From positions 188,627 to 201,468 of the forward strand of contig MU646782.1 of assembly GCA_026770585.1 (NCBI GenBank): a stretch of DNA of 12,842 nt. The letters are read 5' to 3'. The notes below the pieces were generated by a model. That model saw only the letters and a program-made list of their open reading frames with translations. It was not told the DNA's origin and did not search any database. How positions within the stretch are numbered: the first letter of the stretch is position 1; each line of letters starts with the position of its first letter. The position numbers were made by a program, and so were the translations under genes. Below, in pieces: positions 1 through 6,754 of this stretch. This stretch comes from Baffinella frigidus (taxonomy: Eukaryota > Cryptophyceae > Cryptomonadales > Baffinellaceae).

Positions 1-31
<31 letters not shown>

Positions 32-330
32 TAAGAGAGAGAGAGAGAGGTATGAGCTTCACACCTGTCAACATCCGGCACACCTTCACGGTGTGTCCGA
101 TGTTGACAGCTTCATACCTGTCAACATCTGACACACCTGATAGACAGAGCGAGCGAGAGAGAGAGAGCGCGCGAGAGGAAGAGAGAGAGAGAGAGCAAGC
201 GAGTAAGAGAGAGAGAGCGAGAGAGTGAGAGAGAGAGACAGAGAGAGAGCGAGCGAGAGAGTAAGAGAGAGAGAGAGTAAGAGAGAGAGAGCGCGCGAGA
301 GAGGTATGAGCTTCACACCTGTCAACATCC
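1..330. repeat. (GA)n purine tract with embedded hairpin unit
   Basis: Almost pure GA dinucleotide with occasional GC/GTAA interruptions, broken at 50-150 by unique-looking sequence. A junction unit, GGTATGAGCTTCACACCTGT, follows the GA run at about 49-68 and 302-321, and again after a separate GA run at about 2597-2616. So GA tract plus unit travels as one module. Reading frames across it give only Leu-Ser strings on the minus strand and are not genes. Confidence 0.9.
66..108. repeat. Hairpin inside the GA tract (19-bp arms)
   Basis: Arm 66-84 (TGTCAACATCCGGCACACC) pairs with 90-108 (GGTGTGTCCGATGTTGACA) across a 5-base loop, with two mismatches. The same TGTCAACATC element recurs at about 119-128 and 318-327, suggesting the hairpin is built from one short dispersed motif. 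Confidence 0.75.
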
Positions 331-577
331 GACACTCTTGTCATCATCCTGCTTCACATATGTCACTCTTGTCATCATCCGAGTATTGGACCTGGTAAGA
401 CCGTGTGGTTCTAGGCGGGAGACCCCCCCACCCCCTTCACCAGGTTGTAAGCGGGAGCACCAGCAGCGCGCCCTTCATGGCTAGGGGCCGCCGGCAGGCT
501 GTGGGATAGAGGGAGAGAGGGAGGGAGGGAGGGAGGGAGGGAGGGAGGGAGAGAGAGAGAGAGAGAGAGAGGGCGCC
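331..577. other. Gene-free stretch: short direct repeats and a GGGA microsatellite
   Basis: Two copies of a CTTGTCATCATCC motif occur near 336-348 and 367-379. A (GGGA)n/(GA)n microsatellite runs from about 508 to 572. No coding signature was seen on either strand. The minus-strand Ser-Leu-Pro reading frame is a by-product of the microsatellite. Confidence 0.6.
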
Positions 578-744
578 TGGCACTGACACAGCCCACACGC
601 TGTGGTGGGCAGCCCCAAAACTATCCGAAAACTATCCGAAAACTATCCGATATCCGAGCTTTTGTGGACACGTATCCGAAACACGTATCCGATATCCGAG
701 AGAAACCCACGAATGGGAGCTCTAGGTGGGCTGTGTCAGTGCCA
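578..744. repeat. Foldback with 18-bp perfect inverted ends
   Basis: The left end 578-595 (TGGCACTGACACAGCCCA) is the exact reverse complement of 727-744. The interior holds about six short units of the type (AC)TATCCGA(AA), so the element combines inverted termini with an internal mini-tandem repeat. No transposase-sized frame lies inside, so it is non-autonomous if mobile. No convincing target duplication was found. Confidence 0.6.
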
Positions 745-1015
745 CACGGTTCCCGTCCAACAAAACCGCCTGTTCAGGGAGGGCCGCGCGTGTTTCAGTG
801 GATGGGCCACCCTGGAGGGGACTTGCGGCCAATCCCGAATAACCCTTTATCGCAAACGTTGACATGATTTATACCTCTAAAATACATGTTAGACCTTTTT
901 ATACCAGATCCATTCATCACGGGGCAGCCGCATTGTGGCGCCATCTCCAAGGGGAGTTGACTTAAGAATGCTCAAAATACCATATTGTTCCATCCAGGGT
1001 GGGGTTCTGGCGGTT
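745..1015. other. Gene-free stretch with a repeat remnant
   Basis: The part around 765-820 (CGCCTGTTC, then GCGCGTGTTTC and GTGGATGGG) resembles 1755-1800, so it is a dispersed repeat remnant. Nothing else is recognisable. The plus-strand frames here share no family features and start inside the preceding foldback. Confidence 0.45.
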
Positions 1016-1160
1016 CAAGAGCGCTGCGCACCGAGACAAAAAAGTCGAGCGTGGGACGTCTCAAAGCAAAAGTGGAACCTCGGTTAACTTAAGAAGTAAC
1101 AGTGGATTCCGCTTAACTTCAGAAGTAACAGTGGATTAACTTAAGAAGTAACAGTGGATT
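1016..1160. repeat. Dispersed repeat F, copy 1, ending in a TTAAC tandem triplet
   Basis: The segment from AGAGCGC...CACCGAGACAAA onward recurs at about 11016-11102 with few differences, including the motifs ACGTCTCAAAGCAAAAGTGG and TTAACTTAAGAAGTAACAGT. In this copy the last module (TTAACTT[A/C]AGAAGTAACAGTGG) is present three times in tandem (about 1084-1160), and once in the other copy. Confidence 0.75.
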
Positions 1161-1350
1161 TGACTCGTCGCTCGAGGAGAGCCTTTTTCTGGAAACAGGG
1201 GGCTCGTCACCACCAGCAACCCGCTGCAGCGTAGGAGGCTACGGGGGGGTGGAAGGTGCGGGCGCGTCCTAGCCTCGGTGCTCACGAGTGAGAGGGTCGA
1301 CGTAAGTCAACGTTATCTCCTTAAGTTGCGTGGGGTGGCAGGTGCGGGAG
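1161..1350. other. Gene-free stretch with a partial foldback end
   Basis: Contains one copy of CACCAGCAACCCGCTGCAGC at about 1209-1228. The same sequence forms the left terminus of the adjacent foldback at 1351. GC-rich, with no gene seen. Confidence 0.45.
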
Positions 1351-1559
1351 TGCCACCAGCAACCCGCTGCAGCTTATATCCGGATCGGGTCCTGTAGTAA
1401 TTTTCAGCTAAACCGAAGAAATCTCTTCGGTATCTCCCGTCAGCAATTCGAGGTCCCTAGGGTTTCCTACTGTAGGGCCATAGGAAAGATTATTTTGCCA
1501 ATAAGATACCCGAATCCTTGCGAGTACCCGGTATAAGCTGCTACGGGTTGCTGGTGGCA
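1351..1559. repeat. Foldback with CCACCAGCAACCCGC termini
   Basis: The left end TGCCACCAGCAACCCGCTGC... (1351-1374) is inverted at 1535-1559 (AAGCTGCTACGGGTTGCTGGTGGCA, in parts). Just inside, CTTATATCCGG is mirrored by CCGGTATAAG. The interior contains CCTACTGTAGGGCC, a form of the palindromic module found throughout the window. No transposase is encoded. Confidence 0.65.
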
Positions 1560-1665
1560 AGGGACCGGTGACCCGCTGTGTTACCGTGGTAACAGGGAAT
1601 CGTCGGTAACACGGTAACGGTGGCAGGAGCCCGCTGTGTTACCGTGTTACCCCCCACCCTGAAAC
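1560..1665. repeat. Cluster of GTTACCG palindromes
   Basis: CCCGCTGTGTTACCGTG occurs at about 1573-1589 and 1631-1647, and the inverted form GGTAACACGGTAAC lies between (about 1605-1618). The result is a short nest of direct and inverted repeats able to form alternative hairpins. Confidence 0.6.
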
Positions 1666-1852
1666 AGGCGCTCGAGAGCTCCTGGTGTTGGGGTGATCCC
1701 AAGCGGACGCTGACTGGCAGTGATACGCGGTGGAAGCTGACTGTCCAACACCAGACGCCTGTTCCCGCGCGTGTTTTCGTGGATGGGTTCTGGGGGTTCC
1801 TCGTTTGACACGCTTCACTGGCACGTGCCAGTGGGTTTGGGGCAGGGTAGGC

Positions 1853-1886
1853 GTTTAGGGTTTCAGGGTTTTAGGGTTTAGGGTTG
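1853..1886. repeat. Interstitial telomere-like TTTAGGG tract
   Basis: Degenerate heptamers TTTAGGG / TTTCAGGG / TTTTAGGG / TTTAGGG run through 1853-1886. Related GGGTTT-rich pieces occur at 2422-2508 and 2615-2628, and the complementary form (CCCTAAA) at 3546-3570 and 11872-11882. This is the main clue to telomere type and so to lineage. Confidence 0.7.
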
Positions 1887-2350
1887 TACGAAGTGGAAGC
1901 TGACTGGCACGTGGCACGTTCGCGTACGGGAACTCCCTTCATCTTGGTGTGGCTGGGCGCCCTTGTAATTTGCAAACAATTCGTGAAGCTGACTGCTACT
2001 GGAAAGCCCCAGGGGAAGTGTCAAAAAGTAGCGGCAGGGATCCTTGCCGCTACTTTGGAGCCACTTTCTCCTTAAAGGGCAATTTCTACCCCAAGGACGT
2101 GACCAAACATCGTCAAAAGGTAACTTACAAGTAATTTTAGAGCCGTGTCCAAGAATTTGAGACTTCCCCTGTGGCTTTGCAGTTGTGGCACGTGGCAGGT
2201 TAGCGTGCGGGGAACTCCCTTCATCTTGGTGTGGCTGGGTGCCCTTGTATTTCGCGAACAATTCGTGAAGCTGACTTCGTGAAGCTGACTGACTGGCATG
2301 TGGCAGGTTCGCATGCGGGGAACTCCCGTAGGCTAGAACATCGACAGCTC
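1887..2350. repeat. Dispersed repeat ending GGGGAACTCCC, split by a foldback
   Basis: A module reading GAAGCTGACTGGCACGTGGC, then a short variable part, then GGGAACTCCCTTCATCTTGG and GTGTGGCTGGG, occurs at about 1888-1990 and 2183-2275. A shorter form with GCATGTGGCAGG and GGGGAACTCCCGT occurs near 2293-2330, and again near 2637-2672. Between the first two copies sits a foldback (see 1992-2187). Minus-strand reading frames over this unit are near-duplicates of each other only because the DNA is duplicated. Confidence 0.65.
1992..2187. repeat. Foldback inserted in the GGGGAACTCCC repeat
   Basis: The left end around 1995-2020 (GGAAAGCCCCAGGGGAAGTGTC) is mirrored around 2161-2184 (GACTTCCCCTGTGGCTTTGC) with mismatches. 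An inner perfect hairpin, AAAGTAGCGGCA...TGCCGCTACTTT, lies at about 2025-2058. The flanking repeat copies suggest it interrupts an older GCTGACTGGCACGTGG unit. Confidence 0.55.
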
Positions 2351-2421
2351 CCGGGGTGACCCGCTTGGCACTGACACGACCTTCTTCTTGGTGTGGCTGG
2401 GCACACCAAGATGCAGGCGAA

Positions 2422-2508
2422 ATACCTATTTCGTCTGGGTTTGGAGTTTGGATATTTCGCCTGGGTTTGAATATTTCGCCTGGGTTTGGAGTTTTAGGGT
2501 TTGGGGTT
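2422..2508. repeat. TATTTCGCCTGGGTTTGGAG short tandem
   Basis: Three imperfect units of (T)ATTTCG[T/C]CTGGGTTTGGA(GTTT) run into TTTTAGGGTTTGGGGTT, again telomere-like at its 3' edge. No coding potential. Confidence 0.6.
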
Positions 2509-2530
2509 GCTATACGAAGAGGAGCTGACA

Positions 2531-2562
2531 GCTAGAGAGAGCGAGAGAGAGAGTGAGAGAGA

Positions 2563-2601
<39 letters not shown>

Positions 2602-2630
2602 GAGCTTCACACCTGTTTAGGGTTTAGAGG
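2531..2630. repeat. Second (GA)n tract with the GGTATGAGCTTCACACCTGT junction
   Basis: A GA run (about 2533-2597) is followed by the same junction sequence as at 49 and 302, then by TTTAGGGTTTAGAGG. It confirms the GA plus junction unit as a dispersed element. Confidence 0.7.
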
Positions 2631-2720
2631 AGCTGACGCGGCGCGTGACAGGTGCGCGTCCGGGGAACTCCCGTGGGCCGGAACATCGATGGCCGCGATC
2701 TGCTACAAGGTCACGCAGGT

Positions 2721-2877
2721 GTGCCGCAGCCCCCCACACAGCGGGTTACGCAGGGATTTTCGAGGTCTGAGAGCCCGAGTTTACGGTACCTTATTTTACG
2801 GTACCTGGTGCCGCAGCCCCCCACACAGCGGGCTACGAAGAGATTTTTGAGGTCTGAGAGCCCGAGTTTACGGTACC
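2721..2877. repeat. Tandem pair of a 70-bp unit (87-bp period)
   Basis: 2721-2790 and 2808-2877 align nearly base for base: GTGCCGCAGCCCCCCACACA, then a variable TACG step, then GGTCTGAGAGCCCGAGTTTA. The second copy also forms the left terminus of the foldback at 2821. Confidence 0.75.
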
Positions 2878-2982
2878 GTATCCGTAGGAGCCCCCCCTAT
2901 GTCCCTACGGATTGCCTACCGTAGGGTCCTAGGTCTTATCGCTGCAGGAATGTTCGAAATCCCTTCGAAGTCCGCTGTGTGG
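2821..2982. repeat. Foldback family E, copy 1 (CCACACAGCGG termini)
   Basis: The left terminus CCACACAGCGGGCTACGAAG is mirrored by CTTCGAAGTCCGCTGTGTGG ending at 2982. The interior holds CCTACCGTAGGGTCCTAGG and CTTATCGCTGC-type sequence shared with the copies at 6082-6242 and 6824-6931. Length is about 160 bp, and no protein is encoded. Confidence 0.75.
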
Positions 2983-2986
2983 TACC

Positions 2987-3130
2987 AGCCCTCAGAGTGG
3001 GATCAAATGGCCTTTTCCAGTCCCGTCGGTTTGTTCTGGAGCTCGCCGGAATCCGGCGCACTGTGGTACAAATCAAAACGACGTTTTGCTCCCACTATGA
3101 AAACGACGTTTTGCTCCCACTATGAGGGCT
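2987..3130. repeat. Foldback family D, copy 1
   Basis: The terminal inverted repeat is AGCCCTCAGAGTGGGATCAA at left against TTTTGCTCCCACTATGAGGG(CT) at right. The centre carries the near-palindrome CGCCGGAATCCGGCG. A 25-bp piece with AAACGACGTTTTGCTCCCAC is tandemly doubled at 3075-3099 and 3100-3124, so this copy has a duplicated right arm. It is paralogous to 3981-4099. Confidence 0.75.
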
Positions 3131-3214
3131 GGTGGTCCTTCCCCCTCTTTCATCCCAGCACGTGCAGCTGTCTCGGTTCTGAATGCGGTCGGCAAAAACT
3201 CTACTCTCTCAGAG

Positions 3215-3442
3215 GCGGAGAACGGCAACCTCATAGTTTCCGACGCCTTCGCGAAGTAATAATGGCTCCAAGCCCTGGTACAAATTTTGTCCCAAACATT
3301 GGACACGACCCTAAAATGCCCTTAATGGACATTTAACCGACTTCACGGTCGTGTCCATGGTCGTGTCCCATACAAAATTTGTACTGGGCTTGGAGCCATT
3401 ATTGCTTCGGGAAGGCGTCGGACACTATTAAACCGTTCTCCA
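3215..3442. repeat. Long foldback with ~75-bp arms
   Basis: The left arm (about 3215-3292) and right arm (about 3368-3442) are near-complementary. Matching blocks include GGAGAACGG/CCGTTCTCC, TCCGACGCCTTC/GAAGGCGTCGGA, TAATGGCTCCAAGCC/GGCTTGGAGCCATTA and TACAAATTTTGT/ACAAAATTTGTA. A second hairpin, GGACACGACC/GGTCGTGTCC, sits in the loop. The plus-strand reading frame over the left arm is explained by the foldback. Confidence 0.8.
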
Positions 3443-3587
3443 CCAACTTGCGGAGAACGGCAACCGTTATCCACCAACTTCTCGTCCGTGAGAAGCCCTG
3501 CTCCTCTCTAATGCCGCCACGTGCAGCGTCTCTGTTCCGAACTAGACCCTAAACCTCAAACCCTAAAATCCCGAGCCCTGAACCCTT
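3443..3587. other. Gene-free repeat remnants and CCCTAAA telomere-like tract
   Basis: GGAGAACGGCAACC (3451-3464) repeats the left-arm start of the foldback just upstream. CACGTGCAGC plus a GTCTC[T/G]GTTC motif near 3519 recurs near 3160 and 3752. At 3546-3587 degenerate CCCTAAA/CCTCAAA/CCCTGAA heptamers grade into the next array. Confidence 0.5.
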
Positions 3588-3738
3588 GAACACTCAACAC
3601 TCGACACTCAACACTCAACACTCAACACTCAACACTCAATTCTCAACACTCAACACTCAACACTCAACACTCAACACTCAACACTCAACACTCAACACTC
3701 AACACTCAACACTCAACACTCAACACTCAACACTCAAC
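3588..3738. repeat. CTCAACA heptamer minisatellite (~21 copies)
   Basis: Pure 7-bp tandem repeat with two variants (CTCGACA near the start, CTCAATT around 3638). The period equals that of the telomere-like CCCTAAA/CCTCAAA sequence immediately to the left, so it may be a drifted telomeric heptamer. The plus-strand Asn-Thr-Gln-His-Ser-Thr-Leu reading frame is a by-product, because 7 bp is not a multiple of 3 and all frames are open. Confidence 0.9.
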
Positions 3739-3980
3739 CCACCCATCCCACCGCGTGCAGCCTCGGTTCCAAACTTCATAGTACCCGGATCTGGTGTGAC
3801 TTATAGCCCCGTTAGTTTTATTGTGTGTACCAGAACGAGCCACTTTACGAATCTAAAACCAGATCCAGTTACTATTAAACTAGATAAGTAAACAAGCTGA
3901 CACCTCATTCGCCGAGAAAGGCAAACATCCGTGATTGCAGTTTCACCAAAAGGTGCAGACCGCGGGCGCTGACGCATCCG
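3739..3980. other. Gene-free stretch
   Basis: Contains a GTGCAGCCTCGGTTC remnant shared with 3160 and 3519, then AT-richer sequence without recognisable genes or strong inverted repeats. Confidence 0.4.
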
Positions 3981-4099
3981 GTGGGATCAAATCGCGTTTT
4001 CCAGTTCCATTGGTTTGCACTGAAGCTCGCCGGAATCCGGCGACCTGTGGTACAAATCAAGCGCCTCGAAAACGACGTTTTGCTCCCACTCTGAGGGCT
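3981..4099. repeat. Foldback family D, copy 2
   Basis: From GTGGGATCAAAT to TTTTGCTCCCACTCTGAGGGC it aligns with 2997-3130 and shares the CTCGCCGGAATCCGGCG centre, but the right arm is single. Its outermost left end (AGCCCTCAGA) is missing. Confidence 0.7.
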
Positions 4100-4118
4100 G
4101 GGGCTGCAGACGCCGGAG

Positions 4119-4281
4119 GCTGACGCATGTGGTGTGTGGAGCACACCACATGAGGCGCCCCTCCCCTAGCACCTTCATAGGGCCCTAGGCATAGGCCTAC
4201 TGTAGGGTCCTAGGGGGTGGCGCTTTCGTGTGAGCGAGGTATCCCTGACACCTCTGCGCTAGCTGACGCATGTGGTGTGTG
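4119..4281. repeat. Foldback C fragment bounded by an exact 20-bp direct repeat
   Basis: GCTGACGCATGTGGTGTGTG is present exactly at 4119-4138 and 4262-4281. Between them lies a family C foldback with a complete right arm (4210-4260, ending GTGAGCGAGGTATCCCTG) and a shortened left arm from about 4152. The right direct repeat ends six bases before the putative splice acceptor of the kinase exon. The direct repeat could be an unusually long target duplication or the trace of a local duplication. Confidence 0.7.
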
Positions 4282-4287
4282 AGGCAG

Positions 4288-5046
4288 ACGCAGGAGCTGC
4301 CCAGCATGCCCGCCTCGCTGCCGCTGCACGTGAAGGCCTTGCTGCTCCGCTGCCTCTCGCGCGAGTCCTCGAAACGCCCGTCCTTCGAGGCCCTCCTCTC
4401 GCATCTCGGCACCGGCTGGAAGGCACCCAGTCCTGAGGGTCTTCCGCAGACGCACGCCTCGCGTGAATCGGTCGGGGAGGGTCAGGCGGCGGGGGGGGGG
4501 GTTGGGGGGGGCGAGGGGGACAGCGGGAGGCTGCAGGAGCAGCTGAGGAAGAGCACGGACATGACGGCGATGCTCCGCACCCAGCTCGAGCTGCTGCTCC
4601 AGGGGGTGAAGGCCACGCAGGACGTGGCGGAGCGGAGCACGGAGGGGGACCAGGCCGCGAAGAAGCGGCTGGACGTGGCGAAGCAGATGCTACGGCTGGA
4701 GAGCTGCCGGACCCGGCAGCTCGCGACGCACGTCGAGCGCCTGTCCATGGTCGTGTGGCAGGTCTCGCAGTCGTTGCAGCTCATCATCCAGCAGGCGCAT
4801 CTCGGGGCGGGCGGCGAGGGGAGCGGGCGGGCGGGCGCGCACGAGCTGAACAAGAGCGAGGGGTGGCGCCCGTCGCTCGCGCGGCTCCAGGCCCTTGCAG
4901 ACCTCGTGACCTCGTCGGCGGAGGGCAAGGCGGGGGAGAGCAACGACAGCAGCAACGACGACGCGTCTGCGGCTAACACCCCGGCGTTCCGGAGCGTCGA
5001 GCCGCTTGAGTGGCTGGCGGGGCCCCTCTCCAACTCACCCGTCTAG
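4288..5046 (+). CDS. Last exon of a protein-kinase-like gene (subdomain XI plus coiled-coil tail)
   Basis: The frame is open from the repeat junction to the TAG stop at 5044-5046, about 252 codons. The first ~40 residues read ELPSMPASLPLHVKALLLRCL, then SRESSKRPSFEALLSHL. The spacing of L..CL, the invariant-type Arg in KRPSF and the LL..L helix match kinase subdomain XI. The rest of the kinase fold (P-loop, HRD, DFG) is not in frame upstream, where only repeats occur. So I take this as a 3' exon with an acceptor at GAGGCAG (4281-4287), not a gene starting at the ATG at 4270. After a Gly-rich linker come about 90 residues of charged, heptad-like helix (about 4525-4800: LQEQLRK, LRTQLELLLQGVK, AKQMLRLESC) and an acidic Ser/Asn tail. 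Third positions are strongly G/C. Arms of one foldback family lie directly at both edges. It could be a pseudogene fragment. Confidence 0.6.
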   Translation, partial: TQELPSMPASLPLHVKALLLRCLSRESSKRPSFEALLSHLGTGWKAPSPEGLPQTHASRESVGEGQAAGGGVGGGEGDSGRLQEQLRKSTDMTAMLRTQLELLLQGVKATQDVAERSTEGDQAAKKRLDVAKQMLRLESCRTRQLATHVERLSMVVWQVSQSLQLIIQQAHLGAGGEGSGRAGAHELNKSEGWRPSLARLQALADLVTSSAEGKAGESNDSSNDDASAANTPAFRSVEPLEWLAGPLSNSPV

Positions 5047-5048
5047 AG

Positions 5049-5100
5049 ACCAGCGCAGAGGTGTCGGGGATACCGCGCTCTTAAGAAAGCGCCATCCCCT
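5049..5100. repeat. Single arm of foldback C beside the kinase stop codon
   Basis: CAGCGCAGAGGTGTCGGGGA followed by TACCGCGCTCTTAAGAAAGC is the inverted copy of 4210-4260 on the other side of the kinase exon, and a direct copy of about 5239-5282. It starts within about five bases of the stop codon. Confidence 0.7.
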
Positions 5101-5222
5101 ACAGGGGTGCCTCGCTCATAAGAAACCGCCCCCCCCCCCCTAGGACCACCGGAGGGCCATATGCATAGGCCTACTGTAGGGTCCTAGCTAGGAAGGGGTG
5201 GTTTCTTGTGAGCGAGGTAGCT
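5101..5222. repeat. Foldback family C, complete copy
   Basis: Termini ACAGGGGTGCCTCGCTCATA and GTGAGCGAGGTAGCTCTG are inverted. Inner arms AAGAAACCGCCCC and GGGGTGGTTTCTTGTG pair. The centre is CATAGGCCTACTGTAGGGTC plus CTAG. A poly-C run of about 14 lies in the left arm. Non-coding. Confidence 0.8.
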
Positions 5223-5238
5223 CTGCAGTCTAGTGACT

Positions 5239-5371
5239 AGCGCAGAGGTATCAGGGTTCCCTCGCTCACACGAAAGCGCCACCCCTCTGGGACCCTACAG
5301 TAGGTCTATGCCTGGGGCGATATGATGGTCCTGGGGGAGGGGGTGCTTTCTTATGAGCGAGGTACCCCTGT
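5239..5371. repeat. Foldback family C, complete copy, centre inverted
   Basis: The left arm AGCGCAGAGGTATCAGGGTT then CCTCGCTCACACGAAAGCGC pairs with GTGCTTTCTTATGAGCGAGG then TACCCCTGTA. The centre reads ACCCTACAGTAGGTCTATGC, the opposite orientation to the 5101 copy, so family members differ in core orientation. Confidence 0.8.
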
Positions 5372-5462
5372 ACGCGTGTACATGTGTGTGGGTTCGAGGG
5401 AGGTGTGTCAAGAAGGAAACCAGGTTTCAGACGTGTCTGGCGTGGCATCAGCAGCATGCGTT

Positions 5463-5610
5463 CCTTCTATCCCTCAAGTGGCCAGGGGTTCATATTTGAC
5501 CCTTCTATCCCTTAAGTGGCCAGGGGGTTATATTTGACCCTCCACAGGTCCCAGGCTCCTTCACATGCCCTACGGTAGGAGCGTATTTGCTACTGGCCAT
5601 TTGAGGGATA
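5463..5610. repeat. 38-bp tandem pair plus one inverted partial copy
   Basis: 5463-5500 and 5501-5538 are two nearly identical 38-bp units (CCTTCTATCCCT[C/T]AAGTGG..., ending ATATTTGAC). TGGCCATTTGAGGGATA at 5594-5610 is the inverted counterpart of their TATCCCTCAAGTGGCCA. CCCTACGGTAGG lies between at 5568-5579. Confidence 0.75.
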
Positions 5611-5773
5611 CAGATCGTGCGGAGATTGCTCTGTCTTGACCATGTGTTACTAGAGAACAAACCACGCAAGAGTGTAGAGCTGCCTGGTTTGCAGGAGAAA
5701 CCCCGGATTCCGGGTACATGTACGACCCCCCGTAGACAGGTGAGTGTCCATCCTCGATAGTAACTTGTGTACG
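5611..5773. other. Gene-free stretch
   Basis: Contains small palindromes (CCCGGATTCCGGG near 5702) but no gene or clear family member. The minus-strand reading frame over it starts inside the next foldback and has no recognisable domain. Confidence 0.4.
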
Positions 5774-5897
5774 TGTACAGAGGTACCTCGCTCACAAGAA
5801 ACCGCACCCCACCTAGGACCACTACATGACCCTGGGCATGGGCCTACTGTAGGGTACTAGGGGGGGGCGGTGTCTTATGAGCGAGGTACCCTTGTAC
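5774..5897. repeat. Foldback family C, complete copy
   Basis: GTACAGAGGTACCTCGCTCA is mirrored by TGAGCGAGGTACCCTTGTAC. Arms extend through AAGAAACCGC/GCGGTGTCTT. The core is GGGCCTACTGTAGGGTACTA. Termini with GTAC resemble the right side of the 5239 copy. Confidence 0.8.
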
Positions 5898-6081
5898 GTG
5901 AGCATGCAAGAGTGCAGAGAAGTACCGGCAGACTGACTCCAGAAACCTACAAATTGCAAAAACGTCCATCGCTACTTGGAGGGGGTGGATGGGGACAGCA
6001 AGAATGGTCAGATTTTTTTTCATTGAGACCTATGATAATAATGGCGGTCCACCGAGGCTGACAGCGAGCTGCGGAAGCAGT
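5898..6081. other. Gene-free stretch
   Basis: No coding signature or strong repeat was seen, apart from an AGGCTGACAGCGAGCTGCGG motif near 6056-6075 that resembles the dispersed GAGGAGCTGAC sequences at 2518 and 2629. Confidence 0.4.
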
Positions 6082-6242
6082 CCACACAGCGGACTTCGAA
6101 GGGATTTCGAATAACCATCAAGCGGTAAGACCTACGACCCTACGGTAGGCAACCCGTAGGGGCATTGGGGGGTTCCTACGGGCAAGGTGACGGAAACTCG
6201 GCGCAAAATGGGCCGAAACACCCTTCGTAACCCGCTGTGTGG
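6082..6242. repeat. Foldback family E, copy 2
   Basis: CCACACAGCGGACTTCGAAG (left) against CTTCGTAACCCGCTGTGTGG (right, ending 6242). The interior has AAGCGGTAAGACCTACGACC, CCTACGGTAGG and CCCGTAGGGGCATTGGGGGG. Length is about 161 bp, matching copy 1. Confidence 0.8.
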
Positions 6243-6507
6243 CTACACGCACGCTGCGGTGCGAACCTCTCAGAACACTACAGAGAACCATCTAGAGTCA
6301 CTTATTGACTTGTTTTGAAGGAATCACGCCCAACGTCAGCAATTGTTGGTCACGTTACACCGGATATCCGGTGCCCGCAGCTCGTGGTAACATCTCAGGG
6401 GGGCAACCAATTGGGCGACCCTCTCAATGCGTTCCATTTCACCTGTGTCCCTTCTAAAGACGGATCTGGTGCTGCGGTTCTGCGTAGTGTCCCGAGTGGC
6501 ACTGCAC
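6243..6507. other. Gene-free stretch
   Basis: No gene was recognised. Contains GGATATCCGG (about 6362-6371), a small perfect palindrome. The minus-strand frame around 6336-6524 has no domain-like content. Confidence 0.4.
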
Positions 6508-6625
6508 ACAGGTACCTCGCTCATAACAAAGCACCTCCCCGTAGGACCCTACAGTAGGCATGTGCCTAGGAACCTATGGTGGTCCTACGGTGGGGAAGGC
6601 TTTTTTATCAGCGAGGTACCCCTGT
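6508..6625. repeat. Foldback family C, complete copy
   Basis: ACAGGTACCTCGCTCATAAC pairs with TTTTATCAGCGAGGTACCCC then TGT. The core is ACCCTACAGTAGGCATGTGC followed by CCTAGG. Non-coding. Confidence 0.8.
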
Positions 6626-6754
6626 AACCCTGAAGCGATAAGACCTAGGATCCTACTTCGCACGGTGGCACTCACGGCGGTTTTGGTGCTCGCAAGCCGC
6701 TCAAAGGTGGCCATCTTCGCACACGCTCAGGCCAGGCCCTTTCAAGACCTGCGT

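Noticed and set aside
86-596. Leu/Ser-rich and Ser-Leu-Pro open frames on the minus strand
   Set aside because: They are direct translations of (GA)n and (GGGA)n microsatellites, with no start context, domain or codon signal.
602-867. Overlapping plus-strand frames of 86 and 67 codons
   Set aside because: Both begin within a foldback and translate its ATCCGA mini-repeats, with no family resemblance.
1878-2409. Several similar minus-strand frames containing HQDEGSS-like strings
   Set aside because: The similarity between them is due to the duplicated GGGGAACTCCC repeat, and the frames are interrupted differently in each copy.
2899-3336. 145-codon plus-strand frame
   Set aside because: It runs through the ends of three separate foldbacks, and its composition follows their inverted repeats, so it is unlikely to be a gene.
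3586-3891. 101-codon frame of NTQHSTL repeats
   Set aside because: Translation of the CTCAACA heptamer array. A 7-bp unit gives a 7-residue repeat in any frame, and no unique domain follows.
4482-5033. 183-codon minus-strand frame opposite the kinase exon
   Set aside because: Antisense frame left open by the high third-position GC of the sense exon. The sense strand has the recognisable kinase motif.
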